This document shows, one piece after another, positions 17,441 through 25,823 of a stretch of DNA of 41,437 nt (positions are counted from its first letter, which is position 1; each line of letters starts with the position of its first letter). Location: assembly GCF_008119785.1 (NCBI RefSeq), contig NZ_VSFA01000062.1:1-41437 (forward strand), given 5' to 3'. The translations under genes were made by a program, and so were the position numbers. The stretch comes from Micromonospora sp. MP36. Lineage in GTDB: Bacteria > Actinomycetota > Actinomycetes > Mycobacteriales > Micromonosporaceae. Under the pieces are notes generated by a model. That model was not told the origin of the DNA and did no database searches. It saw only the letters and a list, made by a program, of their open reading frames with translations.

Positions 17441-18324
17441 GACTGGTCAGCTACCGCCGCGACGGCGCCCTGCGGCACGGGTATCTGGTCAACGAGGCGA
17501 GTGTCGGTGAACTCGGCGACGGCGATCTGACCGCGCTGGTCGCGGAGCAGGGCGGATTCGCCAGCTGGCGGCCGCCCTCGACGCCGGCCTACCCCCTGGC
17601 AGACGTGGTCCTCACGGCGCCGTTGCTGCGCCCTGGCAAGCTGCTCGGCGTCGCCGCGAACTACCAGGACCACGTGACAGAGGGGGGCGGGCCGCCCCTG
17701 GACAAGCGGAATCTCGTCCCGCGCCTGTTCCTCATGCCACCCACCGCCATCGTCGGGCCAGGCGATCCGATCGAGATGCCGGCGGTCAGCCGCGAGGTTG
17801 ACTGGGAGGCCGAGCTGGCAGTGGTAATCGGGCAGACGGCCAAGGATCTCGAGCCAGCGCGGGCACTCGACGTGGTGGCCGGCTACAGCGTCGCCAACGA
17901 CGTTTCCGCACGGTCCATGGACTACGGCTTTCCGCGCGACACCGGCGACAAGGCTGTGTGGTTCTTCGACTGGCTTGCCGGCAAGTGGCTCGACGGCTTC
18001 GCGCCGATCGGACCGTACCTGGTCACGCCGGACGAGGTGAGCGACCCGCAGGACCTGGGGATCGAACTGCGGGTCAACGGGGTCATCCGACAGGAGGCGT
18101 CCACGAAGCAGATGATCTTCAGCGTCGCTGAACTCGTCGCGTTCGCCTCCCGCCTGATGACTCTCGAGCCTGGGGACGTGCTGCTGACCGGCACGCCGTC
18201 CGGGGTCGGTGCGGCCACCGGACACTACCTAGCTGAGGGAGACGAGATGACCATCTCGATCGACGGCCTCGGCGAACTCACCAACCGTGTTGTCTCACCG
18301 GGTGCCCTGGGCGGGAGCCGATGA
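17437..18324 (+). CDS. Fumarylacetoacetate hydrolase (FAH)-family protein (first)
   Basis: Enzyme of 295 residues. The FAH C-terminal fold carries the metal-binding acids in DWEAELAVVIG (about residue 115-125), VANDVSARSMDYGF and the closing GDVLLTGTPSGVGAA. The family hydrolyses or hydrates 1,3-diketones and 2-oxo acids: acylpyruvases, 2-keto-4-pentenoate hydratases and the 2,4-diketo-3-deoxy-sugar-acid hydrolase of the L-fuconate and L-rhamnonate routes. The last fits a locus with sugar oxidoreductases and a lactonase-like amidohydrolase, but this is inference. AAGGAGGC precedes ATG 17437, which overlaps the previous stop by ATGA. Confidence 0.88.
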   Translation: MRLVSYRRDGALRHGYLVNEASVGELGDGDLTALVAEQGGFASWRPPSTPAYPLADVVLTAPLLRPGKLLGVAANYQDHVTEGGGPPLDKRNLVPRLFLMPPTAIVGPGDPIEMPAVSREVDWEAELAVVIGQTAKDLEPARALDVVAGYSVANDVSARSMDYGFPRDTGDKAVWFFDWLAGKWLDGFAPIGPYLVTPDEVSDPQDLGIELRVNGVIRQEASTKQMIFSVAELVAFASRLMTLEPGDVLLTGTPSGVGAATGHYLAEGDEMTISIDGLGELTNRVVSPGALGGSR

Positions 18325-18785
18325 CCCCGCATGCCGACCAGCGGCTCGCCGCGGCCCCGCTCACACCCGAGCCCGTCAGGGCGGCATCCCTCGCGGCGGT
18401 ACGCCGTGACGGATCGACGCTGGTCGCATCCGGGCAGGTTGCCGTACGCGACGGTGCGCTGCTCGCGACAGGTCGTGTGGGCGCGGATGTGGATCTGTCC
18501 ACCGCGCAGGCGTGTGCCTGGCAGTGCACCCGCAACGTGCTCGAAGCAGTGCGCGAGGAACTCGGCACACTCGACGAGGTCGAGCAGATCACAAAGCTAA
18601 CGGTGTACGTCGCCAGCGCATCGGACTTCACCGAGCAGCACCTCGTCGCGCACGCCGCGTCCTCGCTCGTGCTCGACGTCCTCGGGCCCGACCGCGGCGC
18701 CCACGCCCGGGTCGCCATCGGGGTGGCCGCCTTGCCCCTCGGTAGCCCCGTCGAGGTCGAGGCGATCCTTCGGGCACGTCGATGA
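18321..18785 (+). CDS. RidA (YjgF/YER057c)-family imine deaminase-like protein
   Basis: Protein of 154 residues, slightly longer than typical RidA because of about 20 extra N-terminal residues. The active-site Arg (Arg130 in GAHARVAIGVAALPLGSP) and the distal Glu147 in VEVEAI are kept, the hallmark of members that hydrolyse 2-imino acids to 2-oxo acids and ammonia. It would remove reactive enamine/imine intermediates released by PLP enzymes, two of which are encoded in this locus (13970 and 22091). Coupled at both ends by ATGA overlaps. Confidence 0.88.
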   Translation: MTPHADQRLAAAPLTPEPVRAASLAAVRRDGSTLVASGQVAVRDGALLATGRVGADVDLSTAQACAWQCTRNVLEAVREELGTLDEVEQITKLTVYVASASDFTEQHLVAHAASSLVLDVLGPDRGAHARVAIGVAALPLGSPVEVEAILRARR

Positions 18786-20416
18786 CCACTCTGACTACCG
18801 CAGATCTCGTGCTTGCCGGTGGCCGGGTGGTGGACGGGACGGGTGGGCCGGAGAGAGTCGCGGATGTGGCGGTCGCCGATGGCCGGATCGTGGCGGTGGA
18901 CGCGCTGGCGGACGTGTCCGCTGCCCGTGTCGTAGATGCGGCCGGGTTGGTGGTGTGTCCGGGGTTCGTGGACGTGCACACCCATTCCGACCTGACCCTG
19001 TTGTCCAGTCCGGCCGCGCACAGCGCGGTGCGGCAAGGCGTGACCACGCAGGTGATCGGCAACTGTGGCCTGGGCACGGTGCCGGTCCCGCCGGACACCG
19101 ACGCGGCCGCCTTGCGCGCTGCGGTGGGTTTCCTGGACCGCGATCCGGCGGTGGAGTGGCGCTGGCGGAGCCTGCTCGAGTATCTGGAGACGCTACGGGC
19201 GGCGCAGCCGGCGGTCAACGTTATGACCCTGGTGGGGCATGTGCCGCTGCGGGCAGCGACGGTCGGGTTCGCGCGGCGGGCGGCCACCGCGGCCGAGCGG
19301 GACCGGATGTGCGGGCTCCTTGCTGACGGGCTGGCGGCGGGCGCGGCCGGGTTGTCCACGGGCATGGTGTATCCGCCAGCGAGCTACGCCGACGAAGCGG
19401 AGCTGGTGGCGCTGGGCCGGGTCGTCGCTGAGCACGACGGGGTCTTCGCGTGGCATGTGCGCGACTACGCCGACGGGCTGCTGGACTCGGTGGCGCAGGC
19501 GTTGCGGGTGGGCGAGCAGGCTGGGTGCCGTACCCAGATCTCGCATCTGGTGGTGGTGGGGCGGCGAAACTGGGGTGCGGCCCGAGCGGCGCTGGATCTG
19601 GTCGGCGCGGCCTGTGAGCGGGGTCTGGACGTCGGTGTGGACGTGTACCCGTACCTGGCTGGCAGCACCAGCCTGTTTCAGTTGATGCCGGGTTGGGCGC
19701 AGGAGGGCGGCGCGGGAGCGCTGCTGCGCCGGCTGGGCGACCCCGCGGTACGGGAGCGCATCCGCGACGAACTGGTCGGCCATCCGGTCGGCTGGGACGA
19801 GATCCGCGTCAGCCGGCTCCCCGCCGACGATCCGCAGGTCGTGGGTGCCACCGTCGCCGACCTCGCCGCCGCGCGTGGGCAATCGGGCGCCGATGTGGTG
19901 ATGGACCTCCTGCTGGCCTACGACGCGGCGGTGGACATGGTCGCCGGTGGGCGGTGTGAGGACGACCTGCGTGAGGTGTTGGCCCATCCGTTGACGGTGG
20001 TCGGTTCGGACGGCTTCGCGCTGGACCCGCACGGGCCTACCGGGTCCGGGATGCCCCATCCCCGCTCCTATGGCACCTTCCCGCGGCTGCTTGCCGACTA
20101 CACCGGTGAGGGCGGGCTGCCGCTGCCTGCGGCGGTGGCCAAGTGCACGGGCCAGGCCGCTCGGCGTCTCGGGCTCACCGAACGTGGAGTCGTCGCGCCC
20201 GGATACGCCGCCGACCTCGTCGTGTTCGACCCGGCCGTGCTCCGGGACCGGGCGACGTTCGACGCGCCGCAGAACTACCCCGACGGTGTGCGGTTGGTGG
20301 TAGTGAACGGTGAGGTGGTCGTCGAGGATGACCACACCGGGGCCCGGCCCGGCGCAGTGCTGATACACCGCGACCGGCAAGAGATCGGAGAACAGGGATG
20401 CCGCGTACCAAGGTGA
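18782..20416 (+). CDS. N-acyl-D-amino-acid deacylase (D-aminoacylase) family amidohydrolase
   Basis: Zinc amidohydrolase of 544 residues, close to family length. Visible are the metal motif VDVHTHSD (about 61-68), the VIGNCGLG block whose Cys is a metal ligand in D-aminoacylases, the His-containing FAWHVRDYAD and QISHLVVVG segments, and the late Asp in VGSDGFALDPHG. The reaction is hydrolysis of an N-acyl bond, releasing a D-amino acid (or related amine) and a carboxylate. Together with RidA and a D-threonine aldolase/D-serine dehydratase-like enzyme it points to a D-configured amino compound. The 3' end overlaps the IclR gene by 19 bp. Confidence 0.9.
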   Translation: MTTLTTADLVLAGGRVVDGTGGPERVADVAVADGRIVAVDALADVSAARVVDAAGLVVCPGFVDVHTHSDLTLLSSPAAHSAVRQGVTTQVIGNCGLGTVPVPPDTDAAALRAAVGFLDRDPAVEWRWRSLLEYLETLRAAQPAVNVMTLVGHVPLRAATVGFARRAATAAERDRMCGLLADGLAAGAAGLSTGMVYPPASYADEAELVALGRVVAEHDGVFAWHVRDYADGLLDSVAQALRVGEQAGCRTQISHLVVVGRRNWGAARAALDLVGAACERGLDVGVDVYPYLAGSTSLFQLMPGWAQEGGAGALLRRLGDPAVRERIRDELVGHPVGWDEIRVSRLPADDPQVVGATVADLAAARGQSGADVVMDLLLAYDAAVDMVAGGRCEDDLREVLAHPLTVVGSDGFALDPHGPTGSGMPHPRSYGTFPRLLADYTGEGGLPLPAAVAKCTGQAARRLGLTERGVVAPGYAADLVVFDPAVLRDRATFDAPQNYPDGVRLVVVNGEVVVEDDHTGARPGAVLIHRDRQEIGEQGCRVPR

Positions 20417-21270
20417 GACCACGCCAGGCGGTAGACGACGACCGCCCCGCCTCGGCCAACTACCACACACACGCCCTGGCCCGGGGCCTCTCGCTACTGG
20501 AAATGCTCGCGGCCGGGCCGCAACCACTCACGCTGATCGACTTCCACGAAAGGACCGGGCTGCCGAAAAGCACCCTGGTGAGATTGCTGTCAGTGCTCGG
20601 TGAGATGCAGTTCGTCGTACGCGTCGACGAGCGGCCCGCATTCCGGCTCGGCCACAAGGTGCTATCGCTGTCCACCGCGTACGTATCAGCGCTGGACCTG
20701 TCGGTCGTGGCCGGGCCGCACCTGCGCGAACTCGCCCGAGCCAGCGGCCAGACTGCCAACCTCGGACTTCTCGACGGAGACCAGGTGCTCCACGTCTGCG
20801 TGGAGGAGCCCGATCGCCCGATCCGCTTCACCGTCCAGACCGGAACGCGCGACTCCACTCACTGCACCGCGCTGGGCAAGATGCTGCTCGCCGGGCTCGA
20901 CCCGGAACAGGTCACCGCTCACGTGCCGGCCGAGCCGATGCCCCGCCGCACCGACCGCACGATCACCTCGCTCGCCGAGCTTCGGCGCGAACTGCGGCGC
21001 ACCGCCGAACGCGGCCACGCCTTCGATGACAACGAGGGCAGCGTGGGCCTGCGATGCCTCGCCGTGCCAGTACACGTTGACGGCGAGCAGATCGCGGCGA
21101 TCAGCGTCTCCGGCCCCTCCGGCGAAGTCCAGCGCGACCGGCACCGTACCTACCTAGACCAGCTGCACGCGACCGCCTCGGCTATGGCCGCCGACGGCGA
21201 CGTAGTTGCAGCGTTGGGCATGGTCTACCGATCGCTCATGCCCCCGAAGGGAGGGCTGGGTTCCGCATGA
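20398..21270 (+). CDS. IclR-family transcriptional regulator
   Basis: DNA-binding regulator of 290 residues. The N-terminal winged helix-turn-helix (about 43-77: LTLIDFHERTGLPKSTLVRLLSVL) is followed by the IclR effector-binding domain (about 95-275) with the typical NLGLLDGDQVLHV, TALGKMLLA and CLAVPVHVDGEQIAAISVSGP blocks. It sits inside the operon, overlapping the deacylase by 19 bp and the amidohydrolase by ATGA. It is the only local regulator in the catabolic half. The TGRAAY-N3-RTTYYR sites before at least six units of the locus are the natural candidates for its operator. The effector is probably an intermediate of the pathway. A 40-residue charged extension precedes the HTH. Confidence 0.93.
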   Translation: MPRTKVRPRQAVDDDRPASANYHTHALARGLSLLEMLAAGPQPLTLIDFHERTGLPKSTLVRLLSVLGEMQFVVRVDERPAFRLGHKVLSLSTAYVSALDLSVVAGPHLRELARASGQTANLGLLDGDQVLHVCVEEPDRPIRFTVQTGTRDSTHCTALGKMLLAGLDPEQVTAHVPAEPMPRRTDRTITSLAELRRELRRTAERGHAFDDNEGSVGLRCLAVPVHVDGEQIAAISVSGPSGEVQRDRHRTYLDQLHATASAMAADGDVVAALGMVYRSLMPPKGGLGSA

Positions 21271-22094
21271 TCGACGTACATACCCACTGCCTGCTCAGCG
21301 GGCACTGGGGCTGCGAATGGGATGAACACTGGCGGCCCGTCTACGGCAAGGCGTACCCGGACGTCACCCCCGAGGAGTACGACCGCGCGATGAAGCCCGT
21401 GCGAGCAGCGTTCGTGTTCGGCCTACGGGCGACCGCTGCAGGGGTGGCAACGCCGAACGATTTCGTTGAGCGATTCTGCGCCGAGACAAAGACCGAGACC
21501 GTCGGTTTCATGTCCCTCGACCCGACCGATCCTGACGTGCTCGAACAGATGGCCGACGGCGTGTCCCGAGGCCTGCGGGGAATCAAGCTCTACCCGGTGC
21601 TCGCGCTGTTCGACCCGCGCGACGAGCGGTACGACTCATTCTACGTAGCGGCGCGCGAAAACGGACTGGTCCTGCTGTGGCACATGGGTGCCACACCGAG
21701 CCCAGCCGGAGACCTGTCGGTGAGCAACCCACTCGTCGTCGACGAGGTCGCCCGTCGCCACCCCGACCTCGTTCAGATCATCGCCCACCTCGGACATCCA
21801 TGGCAGCGCGAAACCATCGTCACGCTGCGCAAGAACCGGCATGTCTTCTCCGACGTGTCAGCGTCCTGGGCACGTCCGTTCGACGGTTTTGCCGCGCTCG
21901 TACGGGCACAGGAGTGGGGGGTCGTTGACAAGTTACTATTCGGCTCGGACTTCCCGATGTGGACACCAGAAGAGGCGATTTCCGGCTTGCGGTCCCTGGG
22001 TGCGATGCGGCCGGCGGGCATGCCCCACATCCGGCCTGAGACCATCGAGTGCCTGCTCGACTCCGACCCGCGCGACGCACTAGGTCTGCGATGA
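21267..22094 (+). CDS. Amidohydrolase-2 family metal-dependent hydrolase
   Basis: TIM-barrel protein of 275 residues. It starts directly with the metal motif MIDVHTHC, continues with GIKLYPVLALFDP, a His in LLWHMGA, IIAHLGHPW and ends with the conserved Asp in LLFGSDFPMWTP. This is the amidohydrolase-2 layout used by sugar-acid lactonases (L-fucono- and L-rhamnono-lactonase) and by non-hydrolytic decarboxylases. Given the two dehydrogenases in the same operon, a lactonase acting on an oxidised sugar is attractive but unproven. ATGA overlaps at both ends. Confidence 0.85.
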   Translation: MIDVHTHCLLSGHWGCEWDEHWRPVYGKAYPDVTPEEYDRAMKPVRAAFVFGLRATAAGVATPNDFVERFCAETKTETVGFMSLDPTDPDVLEQMADGVSRGLRGIKLYPVLALFDPRDERYDSFYVAARENGLVLLWHMGATPSPAGDLSVSNPLVVDEVARRHPDLVQIIAHLGHPWQRETIVTLRKNRHVFSDVSASWARPFDGFAALVRAQEWGVVDKLLFGSDFPMWTPEEAISGLRSLGAMRPAGMPHIRPETIECLLDSDPRDALGLR

Positions 22095-23191
22095 GGCACC
22101 CGATTGCTCTGCCCGTGCCATTGGGGGCGTTGCCGACGCCGGCACTGCTTGTCGACCGCGACCGCCTGGCGGCCAACATCTCGGCCATGGCCCTAGCGGC
22201 GAGGCAGGCGGGCGTGGGCCTGCGGCCGCATTTCAAGACCTCCAAATGTCTGGCCATCGCGCAGGCCCAGACGGCCGCTGGCGCTCTCGGTTTCACCGCG
22301 GCCACTGCGGCTGAGGTGGCAGCGCTGCGGGACGCGGGTGTGTCCGACGTGCTGTGGGCGCACCAGCCAGTGGGACCGGCGAAGGTGGCGTTCGCCGTGT
22401 CGATCGCCACGCGCGGCGGGGTGACGTTCGCGCTCGACTCGGTCGAGGTGGCTCGGCCACTATCGGCCGCCGCAGCCGACGCCGGGGTCCGGGTGCCGTA
22501 CCTGATCGAGGTGGACAGCGGCCTGGGGCGCAGCGGAGTAGCGCCGCAGCACGTGCCGGCGCTGGCCGGCGAGTTGGCGGCGCTGCCCAACCTGCTGCTA
22601 CGCGGTGTCTTCACGCACGAGGGGCATCTGTCTCGCCACATCGGCGACAGGTCCGGACTGGAGAAAGCTGGACGGGGTGTGGGCGAGGCGATGACTTCCG
22701 TCGCTGAGGCGTTGCACGCCGCTGGCTTCCCCTGCGATGTGGTGTCGGTGGGATCCACCCCGGGGGCCACCTCGGTCCCGTACGTGCCCGGCGTGACCGA
22801 GGCCCGGCCGGGCACGTACGTGTTCTTCGACGCCAACCAAGTCGCGCTGAGGAGCGCCACCCTCGAGCAATGCGCACTGAACGTCCTGGCGCGGGTGATC
22901 ACCGTACGGGCCGACGGTACGGCCATCATCGATGCGGGTACCAAGGCGCTCAGCTCGGACCCGTCGATGGCCGGCAACGGCTTTGGTCTGGCCGGCGATG
23001 GATTGACTGTCGCTGCCGCGAACGAGGAGCACGGCTTCGTGTCAGGCCCGGGCACCGCTGGCCTTCGAGTCGGTGATCTGCTGCGCGTCGTGCCCAACCA
23101 CGCCTGCGGCACGGTCAACATGTGGTCCGGGATGTACGTCGTCGACGGGGAAAACGCCGTGGAGTACTGGGAGACTGTGGCCCGGCACTGA
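22091..23191 (+). CDS. D-threonine aldolase/D-serine dehydratase-like fold-type III PLP enzyme
   Basis: Enzyme of 366 residues. The N-terminal alanine-racemase-like barrel has the Schiff-base Lys49 in LRPHFKTSK. The C-terminal domain has the metal pair His337 and Cys339 in PNHACGTVNM, typical of metal-dependent D-threonine aldolases and eukaryotic-type D-serine dehydratases. Expected chemistry is aldol cleavage of a D-beta-hydroxy-amino acid (or its dehydration). This suits a pathway that ends with a D-amino acid from the deacylase, with RidA to deal with an imine by-product. ATG 22091 overlaps the preceding stop by ATGA and is favoured over an upstream frame extension inside the amidohydrolase. 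Last gene of the operon. Confidence 0.9.
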   Translation: MRHPIALPVPLGALPTPALLVDRDRLAANISAMALAARQAGVGLRPHFKTSKCLAIAQAQTAAGALGFTAATAAEVAALRDAGVSDVLWAHQPVGPAKVAFAVSIATRGGVTFALDSVEVARPLSAAAADAGVRVPYLIEVDSGLGRSGVAPQHVPALAGELAALPNLLLRGVFTHEGHLSRHIGDRSGLEKAGRGVGEAMTSVAEALHAAGFPCDVVSVGSTPGATSVPYVPGVTEARPGTYVFFDANQVALRSATLEQCALNVLARVITVRADGTAIIDAGTKALSSDPSMAGNGFGLAGDGLTVAAANEEHGFVSGPGTAGLRVGDLLRVVPNHACGTVNMWSGMYVVDGENAVEYWETVARH

Positions 23192-23327
23192 GAATAATGG
23201 ACCGCCGTCATCGGCTGTGCTCCGCGAGCCGCGCCACCAGCCGCTTTTCGCCCGACCCGAATCCAGGCACGCATGTGCAGATCCCGGCGTAGTGCCCGGG
23301 AATTAGCGCGGGAAGCTCGTCCGCGCG

Positions 23328-23356
23328 TTGACATGAAACGCCGTTCTAGGTAGGCA
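23328..23356 (+). promoter_or_regulatory. Promoter with embedded operator for second sialidase-like gene
   Basis: TTGACA (23328-23333), 17-base spacer, TAGGCA (23351-23356). The spacer begins with TGAAACGCCGTTCTA (23334-23348), half-sites TGAAAC and the complement of TAGAAC with a 3-base gap, so a bound regulator would occupy the core promoter. The remainder of 23192-23327 has no feature I can assign. Confidence 0.65.
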
Positions 23357-23394
23357 GGGAAATGTTCCTTGACACGACAGAAGGCGAGGTGGCT

Positions 23395-24543
23395 ATGGGT
23401 GTGTTCCGGCAAGCGATCGTGACGCTGATGGCTGTTGCTCTGGGCGTCGGGGCGCAGGCTCCCGGCGCGACGGCGGGGAGCGGGGTGGGGACGCCGACAG
23501 ATCCGGTGATCGTGGCGACTGCGCCGGCCGGCAAGAAGGCGTTCTTCGCGGACATGGTTCGGTTGCACGACGGGCGCCTGTTGGTGGCCTACCGTGATTC
23601 GGTCGCGCACATCAACCAGGACGGCCGGATCCTGGTTGTCGAGAGCAGTGATGACGGGCGCACCTGGTCTTCGCCGCGGGTCGCGGTGGACACGTCCATC
23701 GACGATCGCGATCCGAAGCTGATGCAGACGCGTGACGGCACGGTGCTGATGAACTTCTTCCGCACCGACTGGACCGGCTACCCGGCCAACCCGGCCACGT
23801 TGCGCGGCACATACGTGACCCGCTCCGACGACAACGGGGCGACCTGGGGTGAGCCCGTCAAGGTCGGTACCGCGATGGACGGGCCCTCGAACGTTGTCGT
23901 GGGCGCCTACTACGCCGGGCATGCGGCCACTCATGGCCCGATCGTCGAACTCGCCGATGGTGACCTGCTTGTCCCGCTGTACGGCCGCCTGCCTGAAGGA
24001 GGGCGTGGCCCGGCGAGCGTGGTGCGCTCGACCGATGGTGGCCTGAGCTGGCCGAAGGCGAACGAGTCGTTCATCGGAGTCAGCGACAGCTTCGACTTCC
24101 AGGAGCCCAACCTGTCGGTGCTTCGTGACGGAACGTTGATGTCGATCGTCCGCACCTCAATCAACATCGCATACGTGTCGTGGTCCCACGACGACGGCAC
24201 GACCTGGACCACGCCGGAAACCACCACGTTGCCGGCGTCCTCGCACCATCAGCTCATGCTTCGCAACGGCGACATGCTGCTTACGTACGGTGACCTTTCG
24301 GGGCAGTTCGGCGCCGGACGCCCGACCGCCGGCCGGATCCTCATGCACCCGGAGAACGGCATCGAGGCTAAAAAGGACATCCTCGTCTACGATGCCGCCA
24401 TTCATGGCCCTCCGACGACCGACCAGGCAAACCCGTCCAGCGTGGAACTCTCGCCGGGCCGCTACTTCACAATCACGTCCGACCCGCACATCGGCTCGAT
24501 CGTGGGGATCTACACCCGCAACGTCGACTATCTCGATCAATAG
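23395..24543 (+). CDS. Secreted BNR/Asp-box sialidase-like protein (propeller only)
   Basis: Exported protein of 382 residues. A signal peptide (RQAIVTLMAVALGVGAQAPGATA) covers about 5-27. The mature part is a single six-bladed propeller with Asp boxes SSDDGRTW (near 85), SDDNGATW (143), STDGGLSW (212) and SHDDGTTW (264). There are no accessory domains, unlike the other two secreted paralogues. It shares the DRDPK, RDGTVLM-NFFRTDW and ASSHHQ segments with the protein at 11019. The position of the sialidase FRIP Arg is not conserved (KKAFFADMVRL), arguing against a true sialidase. ATG 23395 is chosen because it directly precedes the signal peptide and has GGCGAGG upstream; ATG 23362 would add an acidic leader but coincides with the predicted transcript start. 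Confidence 0.85.
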   Translation: MGVFRQAIVTLMAVALGVGAQAPGATAGSGVGTPTDPVIVATAPAGKKAFFADMVRLHDGRLLVAYRDSVAHINQDGRILVVESSDDGRTWSSPRVAVDTSIDDRDPKLMQTRDGTVLMNFFRTDWTGYPANPATLRGTYVTRSDDNGATWGEPVKVGTAMDGPSNVVVGAYYAGHAATHGPIVELADGDLLVPLYGRLPEGGRGPASVVRSTDGGLSWPKANESFIGVSDSFDFQEPNLSVLRDGTLMSIVRTSINIAYVSWSHDDGTTWTTPETTTLPASSHHQLMLRNGDMLLTYGDLSGQFGAGRPTAGRILMHPENGIEAKKDILVYDAAIHGPPTTDQANPSSVELSPGRYFTITSDPHIGSIVGIYTRNVDYLDQ

Positions 24544-24566
24544 AGTCGAGCCGTAGGACGTGACGA

Positions 24567-24610
24567 GGGCCGAGTGGCGGGAGGGTTGGACCCCTCCGGC
24601 CACCCGGCCC
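24567..24610. terminator. Bidirectional terminator between sialidase-like and FAH genes
   Basis: An 18-base imperfect inverted repeat (24567-24584 with 24593-24610, 16 of 18 positions pairing) with an 8-base loop lies between the convergent ends of the secreted propeller gene and the second FAH gene. Confidence 0.75.
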
Positions 24611-24631
24611 TTGAAGTCTCGGAGCCGACGG

Positions 24632-25489
24632 TCAGCGTGTCGCGCGCCGGACCCGCTGCCTCATGTCGCCGAGCCGGTCGATCTCCATCCGAACCGTGTC
24701 GCCCTCGTCGAGATAGGGAAAACGGCCGGACAAGGCGACGCCCTGCGGCGTGCCAGTATTGACGAGGTAGCCGGGTTCGAGAACCAGGTACTGGCTCAGC
24801 GACCAGATGAGCTCGTGAACTCCGAAGACCATGTCAGCAGTGGAGGAGTCCTGACGAGGATCGTCATTGACCCAGCTGCGCAGCCGCAGTGCTTGCGGGT
24901 CTCCGACGTGATCCGGTGTGGCTAACCACGGCCCCAGCGGGTTGAAGGTTTCTGCGCACTTGCCCTTCGACCACTGCCCGCCGGAGACATCAATCTGGTA
25001 GGCGCGTTCACTCACATCGTTCGAGATCGTGTAGCCGGCGATCACCGAGGCGGCGTCCGCCGGGCTGTTGAGGTAGCGTGCCCGCCGGCCGATGACAACG
25101 GCGAGTTCGACCTCCCAGTCGACCTTCTTCGCGTCGGGCGGCATCAGCACGTCGTCGTACGGCCCGACGACCGAATTGGGGGTCTTGAGGAACAACACCG
25201 GGTGTTCCGGCGGCTGCCCGCCGGACTCGGCGGCGTGTGCCGCGTAGTTCATACCGATGCAGACGACGGCCCCGGGATTCGCCAGCGGCGCGCCCACTCG
25301 GTCGCCGGCGATCGTGGTGGTGGGAAGGTCGTTCGCTGCCAGCGCCCGCCGGGTGCGCGGTATCCCGTCGTCAGCGAGGAAGCCGCAATCGATGTCGGCG
25401 GTAAGGGGACGCAGGTCATAGTAGACGCCGTCGGCTGCCGCCACGACGGGCCGTTCGTAGCCGACGGGACCGATACGCAGAAATCTCAC
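24632..25489 (-). CDS. Fumarylacetoacetate hydrolase (FAH)-family protein (second)
   Basis: Enzyme of 285 residues, a diverged relative of the protein at 17437. It shows CIGMNYAAHAAESGGQPP, the metal-binding DWEVELAVVIGRRA and ISNDVSERAYQ segments, and VNTGTPQGVALS near the end. The block SGGQWSKGKCAETFNPLGPW is characteristic of the 2,4-diketo-3-deoxy-sugar-acid hydrolase and acylpyruvase-like subgroup. The start is GTG 25489 with GAGGAG seven bases upstream. It faces the PhyH gene, and the shared gap holds one good TTGACATGGAAC site (directed at PhyH). Having two FAH proteins in one locus suggests two distinct diketone or 2-oxo-acid cleavages, or substrate variants. Confidence 0.88.
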   Translation of the reverse strand: MRFLRIGPVGYERPVVAAADGVYYDLRPLTADIDCGFLADDGIPRTRRALAANDLPTTTIAGDRVGAPLANPGAVVCIGMNYAAHAAESGGQPPEHPVLFLKTPNSVVGPYDDVLMPPDAKKVDWEVELAVVIGRRARYLNSPADAASVIAGYTISNDVSERAYQIDVSGGQWSKGKCAETFNPLGPWLATPDHVGDPQALRLRSWVNDDPRQDSSTADMVFGVHELIWSLSQYLVLEPGYLVNTGTPQGVALSGRFPYLDEGDTVRMEIDRLGDMRQRVRRATR

Positions 25490-25668
25490 GTGATCTCCTC
25501 TGAGCTTCCCCCGTTACTCCCAGGGGCCTGTCATCTGGGACCAACCGGCTCTGGCCGGGTAGCTGATCGGGTCAGCCGACACTCCGCAGTTTCGCGCAGG
25601 AGTTCGCCCCGGATGGTTGTCGCGGACGTCACCTCGGCGCTTGACGCGCTGCAAGCTTAATCGAAGCG

Positions 25669-25697
25669 TTGACATGGAACAACGTTTCGGAAATGCT
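25669..25697 (+). promoter_or_regulatory. Promoter with embedded operator for PhyH oxygenase
   Basis: TTGACA (25669-25674) is followed by TGGAACAACGTTTCG (25675-25689), inverted half-sites with a 3-base spacer and one mismatch, and by a weak -10 AATGCT (25692-25697). Confidence 0.65.
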
Positions 25698-25823
25698 CCT
25701 GGTACCGCCTGATCAGCAACCGGTGAGGCAGGTGAAGTCATGAAGGACAGCCTCGCCGACAGCGTCAGCTTCGACGTCAGCCCAAGGGTCACACCTAACC
25801 GAGCACCGACAGGGGAGCGAGCC

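Noticed and set aside
21820..23934. Long minus-strand frame of 704 codons opposite the amidohydrolase, aldolase-like and sialidase-like genes
   Set aside because: It crosses several real plus-strand genes and shows Ser/Arg/Pro-rich low-complexity sequence with no domain.
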